The notes under the pieces were generated by a model that saw only the letters and a list, made by a program, of their open reading frames with translations, ran no database searches and had not been told where the DNA came from. The position numbers and the translations under genes are program-made. 15,541 bases of DNA. Source: DALYJJ01 sp031969915 (GTDB taxonomy: Bacteria > Acidobacteriota > Terriglobia > Bryobacterales > Bryobacteraceae). The stretch covers positions 1 through 15,541 of the forward strand of contig DALYJJ010000134.1 in assembly GCA_031969915.1 (NCBI GenBank). Direction: 5' to 3'. Shown here one piece after another: positions 1 through 6,712 of the stretch. The first letter of the stretch is position 1, and the number at the start of each line of letters is the position of its first letter.

Positions 1-85
1 AATTGCGCGCGTAGCCGGGGGCGACCTTCACGATCTGGCCGCGGTGTCCGAGCTTTTCGACATCGTCCCTGAGAATGACTTCCAT
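1..85 (-). CDS. rplI: 50S ribosomal protein bL9, N-terminal fragment
   Basis: bL9 is a large-subunit ribosomal protein that binds 23S rRNA near the base of the L1 stalk. Only the first 28 codons are inside the window; the rest lies beyond position 1. The visible residues begin MEVILRDDVEKLGHRG and continue to GYARN, matching the conserved N-terminal RNA-binding domain. The ATG is at 85..83. A strong purine-rich Shine-Dalgarno run (AGGAGGAGG) lies just upstream on the minus strand, in the 21-nt gap after the rpsR stop. It is the last visible gene of the rpsF-rpsR-rplI block, the usual bacterial order. Identification is firm despite the truncation by the window edge. Confidence 0.95.
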   Translation of the reverse strand, partial: MEVILRDDVEKLGHRGQIVKVAPGYARN

Positions 86-106
86 GGGTGTGTTCCTCCT
101 CCTCTT

Positions 107-424
107 CTACTCCGACGCCGCGAAGGGCAGCAGGGCGATGTTGCGGGCCTGCTTGATGGCTTCGCTCAGGCGGCGCTGGTGTGGGGCGCAGACGCCGGAG
201 ATGCGGCGGGGCGTGATCTTGCCGCGCTCGCTGATGTAGTTGGACAAGAGTTTGACGTCCTTGTAGTTGATGTCGTCGATCTTATCCACGCAGAACCGGC
301 AGACCTTCTTGCGCCGGAAATACTGCTTTTTGGGGCCGAGGGCCTTATCGCCGCCGGTGGGCCGCTGGGAGGCGCTGACGGGACGGCCGCCGCCGCTTCT
401 GGATTGTTGCTGTTGTTCCGCCAT
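107..424 (-). CDS. rpsR: 30S ribosomal protein bS18 (zinc-binding C+ form)
   Basis: bS18 is a small-subunit protein that pairs with bS6 on the 16S rRNA platform. The 105-residue product has an N-terminal Q/S/G-rich tail of about 30 residues and then the conserved core (YFRRKKVCRFCVDK, INYKDVKLLSNYISERGKI, RRISGVCAPHQRRL, IKQARNIALLPF). The CRFC pair and the later GVCAPH motif provide three Cys and one His, the pattern of the zinc-binding C+ form; E. coli S18 has lost these ligands. The start is ATG at 424..422 with an AGGAGG ribosome-binding site. It begins 10 nt after the rpsF stop and is followed by rplI. No ssb or priB gene separates it from rpsF. Confidence 0.97.
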   Translation of the reverse strand: MAEQQQQSRSGGGRPVSASQRPTGGDKALGPKKQYFRRKKVCRFCVDKIDDINYKDVKLLSNYISERGKITPRRISGVCAPHQRRLSEAIKQARNIALLPFAASE

Positions 425-434
425 GTCGTTCCTC

Positions 435-863
435 CTAGACTTCCTTGTCTTCCGCCGCGGCGGCCTGGGCCATCATCTGCTCCATGCCGGGGACGCCGGG
501 GGCGGCGGCGGTGGGAGCGGGCTTGCGGGCGGCGCGTTTTTCGCGCCGTTTGCGGCGCTTCTCGATCTTCTTCAGCTTTTCGTCAATGCGGGAGGTGAGG
601 AACTTGAGCACCAGGTCCGACACGCGGAGCCGGCGTTCGAGTTCGCGCACCGCTTCGGGGGCGGCCTTGAAGACGAGCAGGATATAGAAGCCCTCGTCCC
701 GTTTCTGCACGCGGTAGGCGAGCTTACGCACGCCCCACCGCTCCTCTTTCTCGATCACGCCGCCGCCGTTGGTGATAATCGGCCGCAACTGATCGAGGAG
801 AGCGTTGGTTTCCTCTTCGGCCGCGTCGGGCCGGAGGATGAACAACTCCTCGTAGATTCTCAT
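435..863 (-). CDS. rpsF: 30S ribosomal protein bS6 with Ala/Lys-rich tail
   Basis: bS6 binds bS18 in the central domain of the 30S subunit. The 142-residue product starts MRIYEELFILRPDA and contains the core motifs EERWGVRKLAYRVQKRDEGFY and the C-terminal strand/helix region SDLVLKFLTSRIDEK. This is the whole bS6 fold, in about the first 100 residues. The last 40 or so residues are a basic then Ala/Pro-rich extension, probably disordered; E. coli also has a C-terminal tail, of different composition. The ATG at 863..861 overlaps the pth stop (ATGA), and an AAGGA-type Shine-Dalgarno lies inside the 3' end of pth, so translation is probably coupled to pth. Confidence 0.97.
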   Translation of the reverse strand: MRIYEELFILRPDAAEEETNALLDQLRPIITNGGGVIEKEERWGVRKLAYRVQKRDEGFYILLVFKAAPEAVRELERRLRVSDLVLKFLTSRIDEKLKKIEKRRKRREKRAARKPAPTAAAPGVPGMEQMMAQAAAAEDKEV

Positions 864-1471
864 TCTTCCTTCTTCGTGTTTGAGCCCTGGGCGCGACGAT
901 TACAACGGGTCATGGCCTTTTCGACGCCCTCGGCAAGTATGGACTCCACTGCCAGCGCCGCGGCGTCCAGCAGCTCGTCCAACTCTGTCTCCTGCGCCTT
1001 GCCGATCTTCGACAGCACGTAACCCGCGCCGTCCCGAAGGGCGTGGCCAGGATGAATACCCAGGCGAACCCGGGCGAATTCGTTCGTTTTGACGCAACGG
1101 ATGACATCCATCACGCCGTGATGACCGGCGGCCGACCCATTGGGCCGGATGCGCAACGAACCCCAAGGCAGGTCCAACTCGTCATAGACAAGCACGAGCC
1201 GTTCCGGCGGAATCGAAGCCTTCTCGAGCAGGCTTTTCACGGACTGGCCGCTGACGTTCATGTACGTCTGCGGCTTGGCGAGCACCACCGGGGTCTCGCC
1301 CACCCTGCCCGAACCAACCAACGCCATCGACTCCTTCCGCGTGACGCGAACGGAGTGGCGGGCGGCCAACCGGTCGACGACCAGAAAACCGAGGTTGTGG
1401 AAGGTGCGCTCGTACTCGGCTCCGGGATTTCCGAGGCCAGCGATGAGCGCACACTCGTAGACCGGCGGCAC
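860..1471 (-). CDS. pth: peptidyl-tRNA hydrolase
   Basis: Pth cleaves the ester bond of peptidyl-tRNA released by ribosome drop-off and so recycles tRNA in the cytoplasm. The 203-residue product has GLGNPG (Asn15), the catalytic His25 in the RTFHNLG motif, KPQTYMNVSG (Asn72) and VYDELDLP (Asp97). These correspond to E. coli Asn10, His20, Asn68 and Asp93. Where E. coli has Asn114 in a GHNG motif, this protein reads GHHG. The start is GTG (1471..1469), 3 nt after the ctc stop; no in-frame ATG precedes the GLGNPG motif. The 3' end overlaps rpsF by 4 nt. The prs-ctc-pth order is a classic arrangement also found in Bacillus. Length is typical of the family. Confidence 0.96.
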   Translation of the reverse strand: MPPVYECALIAGLGNPGAEYERTFHNLGFLVVDRLAARHSVRVTRKESMALVGSGRVGETPVVLAKPQTYMNVSGQSVKSLLEKASIPPERLVLVYDELDLPWGSLRIRPNGSAAGHHGVMDVIRCVKTNEFARVRLGIHPGHALRDGAGYVLSKIGKAQETELDELLDAAALAVESILAEGVEKAMTRCNRRAQGSNTKKEE

Positions 1472-1474
1472 GCG

Positions 1475-2146
1475 CTACTTCTTCTTTTCTTCGGCGCCTT
1501 CCTCTTCCTTCTTGCCCTTCTTGATGACTTCGGGCTCGGCCGCGGCGGCAGCGCCTTCAGTGGCGGCAGCCTCTTCGGCGGCGGCGGCGCGGAGGGCGAC
1601 GACGTGGACCACCACCAGGTCGGCAGGGGAGACCAGCTTCATGGAAGCGGTGAGCGGAACCTCGCCGGCGCGAATGGCGGAGCCGATCTGCATCGCGGTG
1701 ACATCCATGTTGAAGGCCTCGGGGATGTCGTCGGGGAGGCACTCAATTTCGATTTCGCGATTGACGATCTCGAGGAGGCCGCCCTCGGTCTTCACGCCGA
1801 AGGGCTCGCCGTGCAGGTGCACGGGGACCTTGACGTTCAGGCGCCTGGAGAGATCGATGCGCTTCAGGTCGACGTGCAGCAGGCTGCCCTTGACGGGGTG
1901 ATGCTGCCAGTCGACGACCATGGCGGGGGTGGTGGAGGTTTCGATCTGGACGTTGAAAATGGTGTTGTGGCCGGTGGCGCTATGGAGGATCTTGTTGATC
2001 TCCTTGGGATTCACCTTTACCGGCACGGGGTCCTGGCCGGCGCCGTAGACGATGGCCGGAATACTGCCCGCCGCGCGCATGCGGATGGCTTCGTTTTTCC
2101 CGCGCGAGGAGCGCGGCTCTGCGACTACTGTGATGTCTTTTCTCAT
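1475..2146 (-). CDS. rplY: 50S ribosomal protein bL25, CTC/TL5 type
   Basis: bL25 binds 5S rRNA in the large subunit; the long CTC/TL5 form has an added C-terminal beta domain and is often called ctc. The 223-residue product has the N-terminal 5S-binding domain at about residues 1-95 (AEPRSSRGKNEAIRMRAAG, IPAIVYG, HPVKGSLLHVDLKRI). The TL5 domain follows at about 97-185 (VPVHLHGEPFGVKTEGG, IEIECLPDDIPEAFNMDVT). A low-complexity Ala then Lys/Glu tail occupies the last 35 or so residues. ATG at 2146..2144 is preceded by an AAGGA ribosome-binding site. It lies between prs (61-nt gap) and pth (3-nt gap). Confidence 0.95.
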   Translation of the reverse strand: MRKDITVVAEPRSSRGKNEAIRMRAAGSIPAIVYGAGQDPVPVKVNPKEINKILHSATGHNTIFNVQIETSTTPAMVVDWQHHPVKGSLLHVDLKRIDLSRRLNVKVPVHLHGEPFGVKTEGGLLEIVNREIEIECLPDDIPEAFNMDVTAMQIGSAIRAGEVPLTASMKLVSPADLVVVHVVALRAAAAEEAAATEGAAAAAEPEVIKKGKKEEEGAEEKKK

Positions 2147-2182
2147 GCTCGATTCCTTAACCGGGCCACCGCCGCGGCGATG

Positions 2183-2198
2183 CTGGTCCCGGGACCAG
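2183..2198. repeat. 16-nt perfect palindrome between prs and rplY
   Basis: CTGGTCCCGGGACCAG lies in the 61-nt gap after the prs stop and before the rplY ribosome-binding site. In RNA it can fold into a 6-bp stem with a CCGG loop. No U-tract follows it on the operon strand, so it is not a typical intrinsic terminator. It could be an mRNA-processing or attenuating hairpin, a protein site, or part of a dispersed repeat. Confidence 0.4.
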
Positions 2199-2207
2199 GT
2201 TCCTTTT

Positions 2208-3152
2208 CTAAACGAATAGAGTACTGACCGAAGTTTCCTCGTGGATCGACTGGATGGCCCGCGCCAGCAGGGGCGCGACCGAGAGCGAGCGGATCCGGCT
2301 GCAGGCTTCGGCCTCCTTGCGGAGCGGGATGGAATTGGTCAACACCACTTCCTCCAGTTCCGAACTGGCGATTCTCTCCACCGCCGGGCCGCTGAGCACG
2401 GCGTGGGTGGCGCAGGCGCGAACGGACTGCGCACCAGCCTGCCGGAGCGCTTCGGCGCCCTTGACCAGCGTGCCCGCAGTATCGATCAGGTCGTCCACCA
2501 TCAAACAATGCTTACCTTCCACGTCGCCGATGATGTGCATGATCTCGGCGACATTCACCTGTTCGCGGCGCTTATCGATGATCGCCAGGGGGGCGTCCAA
2601 TCGCTTGGCAAACGCCCGAGCCCGTTCGACGCCGCCCGCATCGGGACTCACGATCACCAGATCCTCGATCTGCTGCGCGCGGATGTAGTCGATGAAGACC
2701 GGCGTCGCGAACAGATGATCGACGGGGATGTCGAAGAAGCCCTGAATTTGCGCGGCGTGGAGATCCAACGCCAGCACCCGGTCGGCGCCGGCGGTTTCGA
2801 ACAGACTAGCCACCAGTTTCGCCGAAATCGGAACGCGCGGCCTGTCCTTGCGGTCCTGCCGCGCGTACCCATAATAGGGTAACACTGCGGTGATGCGGTC
2901 CGCACTGGCCCGTTTGAGGGCGTCGATCATGAAGAGGACCTCCATGATGTGGCGGTCGGCGGGGTTGGAGGTGGGCTGGATGACGAAGACGTCGGCGCCG
3001 CGGACGTTCTCTTCGATCTGGAGGTGAATTTCGCCGTCGGAAAAGACGGTGACCTTGGCCTGGGCGAGTTCGCAACCCAGGTGGTAACAAATCTCGTCCG
3101 CCAGCGCCGGGTTGGCGGTTCCGGTGAGGACTTTGAGGCGATCGAATTTCAT
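2208..3152 (-). CDS. prs: ribose-phosphate pyrophosphokinase (PRPP synthetase)
   Basis: Prs makes PRPP from ribose 5-phosphate and ATP for nucleotide, histidine and tryptophan synthesis. Class I features are visible: FSDGEIHLQIEENVRG, the QPTSNPADRHIMEVL segment, PYYGYARQDRK (ATP-binding flexible region), DLHAAQIQGFFD, SPDAGGVERARAFA and the PRPP loop VDDLIDTAGT. I chose the ATG at 3152..3150, which overlaps the ispE stop as ATGA and gives 314 residues, a normal family length. A longer in-frame ATG at 3179 would add nine residues, overlap ispE by 31 nt and has a weak GGGA ribosome-binding site; it cannot be excluded. It supplies the substrate used by Apt, encoded two genes upstream. Confidence 0.95.
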   Translation of the reverse strand: MKFDRLKVLTGTANPALADEICYHLGCELAQAKVTVFSDGEIHLQIEENVRGADVFVIQPTSNPADRHIMEVLFMIDALKRASADRITAVLPYYGYARQDRKDRPRVPISAKLVASLFETAGADRVLALDLHAAQIQGFFDIPVDHLFATPVFIDYIRAQQIEDLVIVSPDAGGVERARAFAKRLDAPLAIIDKRREQVNVAEIMHIIGDVEGKHCLMVDDLIDTAGTLVKGAEALRQAGAQSVRACATHAVLSGPAVERIASSELEEVVLTNSIPLRKEAEACSRIRSLSVAPLLARAIQSIHEETSVSTLFV

Positions 3153-4099
3153 TTCGAGTACCGGCTGAGTGGCGGCCATTCACTTCCCGTGGTGTGCGGC
3201 GCCAGGCGGCGGCGCCACAGTTGTTGATACCGGCGGCGGGGCAGGGCCTTCACCGCGAACGTCGTGCCGGGCGCGAAGCGATCCGCGGCGAATTGGAGGT
3301 CTTCCTCCGAGCGAAAGATTCCGAAGAGGGAAGAGCCGCTGCCGGACATCATGGCGTGACGGGCACCCAACCGCTTCAGCTTCGTCTTGAGTTTGCGAAG
3401 ATCGGGATGGCGCGCGAAGACGGGGTCTTCAAAGTCGTTCGCCCCACCGGTCGCGGCCTCTCCGGGCGGTCCTCCGCCGTGGCTCCAAACGAAACACCGG
3501 AAACTACTTAGGGTATGTGACAGCGCGGTGAAAGTCAATTCGCGGTGGAGGGCGCGATAGGCCTCGGCGGTGGAGACGTGGATGGCAGGGGCGACGACCA
3601 GGATGGGGCCCAGGCGTGCGTCGGGAAGCGGGTAGAGTTCTTCGCCGCGCCCGAGGCCGAGGGCCGCGCCGCCGTGGAGAAAGAACGGGACGTCGCTGCC
3701 GAGTTGGAGGGCGATCTCTTCGAGGCGAGTTAACGCGAGGGGGCGGCCGGTGAGTACGGGGAGCGCGAGGAGGATCGCCGCGGCGTCCGAGGAGCCGCCG
3801 CCGAGGCCGGCGCCCATGGGGATGCGTTTGGCGAGCGCGATCCGCACGGCGCCCTTGGCGTTTGAGGCTTCGAGCACGGCGCGGGCGGCGCGTTCCACAA
3901 GGTTGTCCGGGATCGTGGGCTGGGAGTCGAGCTCGACGGTGGTGGAGCGGCCGGGCGTGAAGGCGAGGCGGATGCGGTCGGCGAGGGAGATGGTTTGAAA
4001 AACGGTACGGAGTTCGTGATAGCCGTCGGCGCGTTTGTGGAGCACGCGCAGGTCGAGGTTTAGCTTGGCGAAGGCGGAGAGACTGGCTTGCCTGGTCAC
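3149..4099 (-). CDS. ispE: 4-diphosphocytidyl-2-C-methyl-D-erythritol kinase
   Basis: IspE phosphorylates CDP-methylerythritol at the 2-hydroxyl, the fourth step of the MEP isoprenoid pathway. The 316-residue GHMP kinase shows AKLNLDLRV (Lys12), RADGYHELRTVFQTI, the ATP-binding glycine-rich loop PMGAGLGGGSSDAAA (94-108), GSDVPFF with Asp136 as likely catalytic base, and the C-terminal SGSGSSLFGIF motif. The usual NDFE motif (GGANDFEDPVF) is preceded by an unusual Gly/Pro-rich stretch (SHGGGPPGEAATGG), probably a surface loop. The start is GTG (4099..4097), 12 nt after the apt stop, with no clear Shine-Dalgarno. The basic C-terminal tail overlaps the start of prs. Confidence 0.95.
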   Translation of the reverse strand: MTRQASLSAFAKLNLDLRVLHKRADGYHELRTVFQTISLADRIRLAFTPGRSTTVELDSQPTIPDNLVERAARAVLEASNAKGAVRIALAKRIPMGAGLGGGSSDAAAILLALPVLTGRPLALTRLEEIALQLGSDVPFFLHGGAALGLGRGEELYPLPDARLGPILVVAPAIHVSTAEAYRALHRELTFTALSHTLSSFRCFVWSHGGGPPGEAATGGANDFEDPVFARHPDLRKLKTKLKRLGARHAMMSGSGSSLFGIFRSEEDLQFAADRFAPGTTFAVKALPRRRYQQLWRRRLAPHTTGSEWPPLSRYSK

Positions 4100-4111
4100 T
4101 GCGGGGTGCGG

Positions 4112-4627
4112 CTAATAGTGAATCAGGGAGTGGACATCGTGCTTCCCAAGCTTGGAGCGTCCGTTGAGGAAGTCCAGCTCAATGACGAAGCCCAGGCCGG
4201 CGACCTGGCCGCCGAGGGTTTCGACGAGCGAGGCCACGGCCGCGGCGGTGCCGCCGGTGGCGAGCACGTCGTCGATGATCAGGATCCGCTGGCCGGGCTG
4301 GACGGCGTCCTTGTGGATCTCCAGGCGGTCCGTGCCGTACTCGAGGGCGTACTCGACCGAGGCGGTGGCGGCGGGCAGCTTCTTCGGTTTGCGCACCGGG
4401 ATGAAGCCCATGCCCAGAGCGTAGGCGAGGGTGGGGGCGAAGAAGAAGCCGCGGGCTTCGATGCCGATGATGGCGTCGGCCTGGGTGGCGGCGTAGCGGT
4501 CCTTGAGGGCATCGATGACGGCGCGCCAGCCGGCGGCGTCCTTGAGCAGCGTGGTGATGTCGTAGAAATTGATGCCGGGCTTGGGGAAGTCAGGGACCTC
4601 GCGGATGAGGTGTTTGAGATCGGTCAT
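4112..4627 (-). CDS. apt: adenine phosphoribosyltransferase
   Basis: Apt salvages adenine by joining it to PRPP to form AMP. The product (171 residues from the chosen ATG at 4627) starts MTDLKHLIREVPDFPKPGI, the standard Apt N-terminus, followed by FYDITTLLKD, IIGIEARGFFFAP, VRKPKKLP, YALEYGTDRLEIH and the PRPP-binding loop ILIIDDVLATGGTAAA. An upstream in-frame TTG at 4648 would add seven residues (MAHAPQP) that are not typical of the family; neither start has a clear Shine-Dalgarno. It is the first gene of the minus-strand operon that leads through ispE and prs to the ribosomal protein genes. Being co-transcribed with prs is functionally coherent because Prs makes its co-substrate. Confidence 0.95.
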   Translation of the reverse strand: MTDLKHLIREVPDFPKPGINFYDITTLLKDAAGWRAVIDALKDRYAATQADAIIGIEARGFFFAPTLAYALGMGFIPVRKPKKLPAATASVEYALEYGTDRLEIHKDAVQPGQRILIIDDVLATGGTAAAVASLVETLGGQVAGLGFVIELDFLNGRSKLGKHDVHSLIHY

Positions 4628-4663
4628 GGGTTGGGGGGCGTGGGCCAAGGCGAAGACAGATTC

Positions 4664-4672
4664 AGTCTAACA
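4664..4672 (-). promoter_or_regulatory. extended -10 promoter candidate for apt operon
   Basis: On the minus strand the bases read TGTTAGACT, a TG-n extended -10 with hexamer TAGACT (4 of 6 to TATAAT). No convincing -35 lies 16-18 nt upstream, as is common for extended -10 promoters. The predicted start is near 4657, about 30 nt before the apt ATG at 4627. Only about 9 nt would precede the alternative TTG at 4648, which supports the ATG. An imperfect 15-nt palindrome (AGACAGATTCAGTCT on the plus strand, 4654-4668) overlaps it. This is an inference from sequence only. Confidence 0.35.
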
Positions 4673-4720
4673 GAAGGGAATGGGGGCGGGAGGCTCGCGG
4701 CGGCCTTTCGAGGCGCCGCA

Positions 4721-4760
4721 AATAAAACAGGGGAACGTCTCGTCCGTCCCCGGTTTTATT
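4721..4760. terminator. near-symmetric hairpin, probable bidirectional terminator / REP-like
   Basis: Arms AATAAAAC (4721-4728) and GTTTTATT (4753-4760) pair perfectly. An A/G mismatch follows, then GGGG (4730-4733) with CCCC (4748-4751), a bulged A, ACG (4735-4737) with CGT (4745-4747), and a 7-nt loop. With an A-rich left side and a U-rich right side it can act as an intrinsic terminator in either direction. It ends the AraC-GNAT-acyP operon; the acyP TAA stop (4758..4756) is inside the stem. It also separates that operon from apt. The GC core with AT-rich flanks resembles dispersed palindromic repeats of GC-rich genomes, but copy number cannot be seen here. Confidence 0.75.
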
Positions 4761-5037
4761 CGATGAGGAAGCCGGCGGCGCTTTCGGGGGCGGCTTCGCG
4801 CTCTTCTACGGCTCTTACGTCGGCCCAGCGGGGGCCGGTGTGGAGGCGGCCGGCGAGTTCGGTCAGTTGTGCGGGGGCGCCCATGGCGAAGACTTCGACG
4901 CGGCCGTCTTCCAGGTTTCGCGCGTAGCCGCGGACGCCGATTTCGGCGGCCGCGCGCTGGACGAAGTAGCGGAAGCCGACGCCCTGGACTCGGCCGCTGA
5001 CGTACCATCGCCTGGCTTGCTTCGGTCTCCGGTTCAT
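4756..5037 (-). CDS. acyP: acylphosphatase
   Basis: Acylphosphatases hydrolyse the carboxyl-phosphate bond of acyl phosphates in the cytoplasm. The 93-residue product has the two signature motifs: VSGRVQGVGFRYFVQ with the phosphate-binding Arg23, and GYARNLEDGRVEV with the catalytic Asn41. The WYVSG first strand and a FLIE C-terminus complete the small alpha/beta fold. ATG at 5037..5035 overlaps the stop of the upstream acetyltransferase gene by 4 nt (ATGA), so translation is coupled. Its TAA stop lies inside a terminator-like hairpin, making it the last gene of the AraC-GNAT-acyP operon. The physiological substrate is not known from sequence. Confidence 0.93.
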   Translation of the reverse strand: MNRRPKQARRWYVSGRVQGVGFRYFVQRAAAEIGVRGYARNLEDGRVEVFAMGAPAQLTELAGRLHTGPRWADVRAVEEREAAPESAAGFLIE

Positions 5038-5858
5038 CGGCGGATGCGCTGCCACTTGGTGCGGGTATAGGCGATGCGAAAGCCCTGGCGTTCGGCGTTG
5101 CGCTGGGAGGCGCTGCCGGGTTCGGCGTTGATCATCGCCAGATCGCAGCCGGCGCGGGCGGCGTGTTGCACGCGGGCCTCGAAGAGGGCGTTCTGCGCGC
5201 CGCGCTTGCGCCATTCGGGGATGGTGGACGCGCCGGCCAGGACCGCGACGCCTTCGTGGAGGACGAGCGCGCCTCCGGCAATGGGCCTGCCTTCCCACTC
5301 CGCCAAGAAGGAGAGCGCGCCGGCCCGGCGGGCGCTGACCACGCCGAGATCGAAGAGCAGATCGTCGAAGCCCGTGATGCCGCTCCACCCTTCGGTGATC
5401 ACGCGGGCCCACAACTGCTCTTCGCCGGGCTGGGCGAGGCGGACGGTGAGCGAGGGCGAGCGCTCGCCGGCGGCGGGAAGCGCGGCGGGCAGCGGCATGT
5501 AGAGATTGGTCGAGAACTCGATCGGGAAGTAGCGGCGTTCTCCGAGCAGGCCGAGCAAGTTCTTGGCGGCGACGGGACAGATCTCGTGCATGACGGGGGC
5601 GCCGCGGTCTTCGAAGAACGCTTCGATCGCGTCCATTTCCGTGCCGCTGGGCACTTGATCGATGCCCAGGCGAAAGGTCTGCGTGCAGGGCGAACGCGGG
5701 CCGTCGTAGCAGAGCGTGGCTCCGGCAAGGGTGGTCCACGTGGCGCCGGATGCCGGGTCGGTGAGCGCGCGGGCTTCGATGAAGGCGGCGTTGGCGGCGG
5801 CTTCAGCGGTTTCCAGGCGCCGCGCCAGGGAGTGATCGGCTACCGGGAATTCGGGCAT
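5034..5858 (-). CDS. GNAT family N-acetyltransferase
   Basis: Predicted acetyl-CoA-dependent acyltransferase of 274 residues; the substrate is unknown. The C-terminal half (about 140-270) looks like a GNAT fold: FLAEWEGRPIAGGALVLHEGVAVLAGASTIPEWRKRGAQNALFEARVQHA, which includes the beta4-alpha3 acetyl-CoA loop in the form PEWRKRGAQ, and then a NAERQGFRIAYTR motif near the end. The first 130 or so residues (Ala-rich helix, LCYDGPRSPCTQTFRLG, IEAFFEDRGAPVMHEICP) are less familiar and could be a degenerate second GNAT lobe. ATG at 5858 is chosen because AAGGAG (5867-5872) lies 8 nt upstream; the frame stays open further upstream only by overlapping the AraC gene. It overlaps the AraC gene by 19 nt and acyP by 4 nt. 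Confidence 0.85.
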   Translation of the reverse strand: MPEFPVADHSLARRLETAEAAANAAFIEARALTDPASGATWTTLAGATLCYDGPRSPCTQTFRLGIDQVPSGTEMDAIEAFFEDRGAPVMHEICPVAAKNLLGLLGERRYFPIEFSTNLYMPLPAALPAAGERSPSLTVRLAQPGEEQLWARVITEGWSGITGFDDLLFDLGVVSARRAGALSFLAEWEGRPIAGGALVLHEGVAVLAGASTIPEWRKRGAQNALFEARVQHAARAGCDLAMINAEPGSASQRNAERQGFRIAYTRTKWQRIRR

Positions 5859-6712
5859 GGAGATGGCTCCTTCGCTTCGCCCCAGCGAGAATTGTAGCGG
5901 GAATCGCGACGGCGATAGCCGGATGGTGTGACGCCGTGCTGTCGCGTGAAACTCCTCACAAAATGGCTCAGGCTGGAGAAGCCGCTTTCGAAACACGCGT
6001 CACTCACCGAGGAACCCTGGCGCAACCGGCCGGCGGCCACCTGCAGGCGGCGGCGGACCAGGTACTGGTGGGGCGGCGTCCCGACGAGCTCGGCGAAGAC
6101 CCGGGCGAAATGGAACGGACTCATGCCCGCATCGGCGCCCAGCGAGGAGAGCGAGTGATCGTCCGCGAACTCGACGTCGAGCCGCTCTCTCGCCCGGTCG
6201 ACTCTCTGCGCGTACCACGAGAGCTGATGTGCGCGGTACAGTCTCGACGGTGCGCCGGCGCCGGCCGAAATCGCGGCCGCTACTTCGAACGCGGCTGCTT
6301 CAACGGCCAGCGTTGAAGTGTGCAGGCGAGAGTGCAGCCTCGACACTGCGTAGCGGGCTCGGTTTGCGGGCGGCACGACGGGCCGTCCCGCTTGTGAAGG
6401 CCAACGGGCCGGCTGGAACGGTTCGTCCTCCGTTCCGCACCCGAAGAACAAGGTGAGGCAGGAATCGCGAGGCGGGCCCGGCGGGTGCTCGCACCGGTAA
6501 GCGAATCCGGGCGCGGTGCAAAACACATCACCCGCGGCGGCGGTCCATGAATAGCCACCGGCGTGGACTCGAAACGCTCCCTGTTCGATGACGTTGATGG
6601 CGAAGCCGGCCGCTTCCTCTCCGGCGGGGTCGCGATGGTCCTCGTCCTCGGGATGATCGAACCGTTCGACACTGACGAGTGAGGACCGAAAGAGCCCGCG
6701 GATTCGATTCAC
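5840..6712 (-). CDS. AraC-family transcriptional regulator
   Basis: Predicted DNA-binding regulator. The N-terminal half looks like a cupin sensor (INVIEQGAFRVHAGGYSWTAAAGDVFCTAPGFAYRCEH). The C-terminal 100 or so residues hold the two AraC helix-turn-helix motifs: LSSLGADAGMSPFHFARVFAELVGTPPHQYLVRRRLQVA and VSDACFESGFSSLSHFVRSFTRQHGVTPSGYRR. I place the start at GTG 6712..6710, with GGGAG (6720-6724) 7 nt upstream, giving 290 residues. An in-frame ATG at 6766 would add 18 residues, has no ribosome-binding site and would leave only 48 bp to the divergent hydrolase gene. It heads an operon with a GNAT acetyltransferase and an acylphosphatase and is divergent from a secreted hydrolase, so these are its likely targets (inference). 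Confidence 0.88.
   Translation of the reverse strand: MNRIRGLFRSSLVSVERFDHPEDEDHRDPAGEEAAGFAINVIEQGAFRVHAGGYSWTAAAGDVFCTAPGFAYRCEHPPGPPRDSCLTLFFGCGTEDEPFQPARWPSQAGRPVVPPANRARYAVSRLHSRLHTSTLAVEAAAFEVAAAISAGAGAPSRLYRAHQLSWYAQRVDRARERLDVEFADDHSLSSLGADAGMSPFHFARVFAELVGTPPHQYLVRRRLQVAAGRLRQGSSVSDACFESGFSSLSHFVRSFTRQHGVTPSGYRRRDSRYNSRWGEAKEPSPCPNSR

Noticed and set aside
1043..2227. 394-codon plus-strand open frame opposite rplY and pth
   Set aside because: It is a GC-rich mirror of two certain genes, with Gly/Asp/His/Val-rich composition and no recognisable motif.
4628..4648. TTG start for apt at 4648
   Set aside because: It adds a non-conserved MAHAPQP and has no ribosome-binding site; the ATG at 4627 gives the typical Apt N-terminus.
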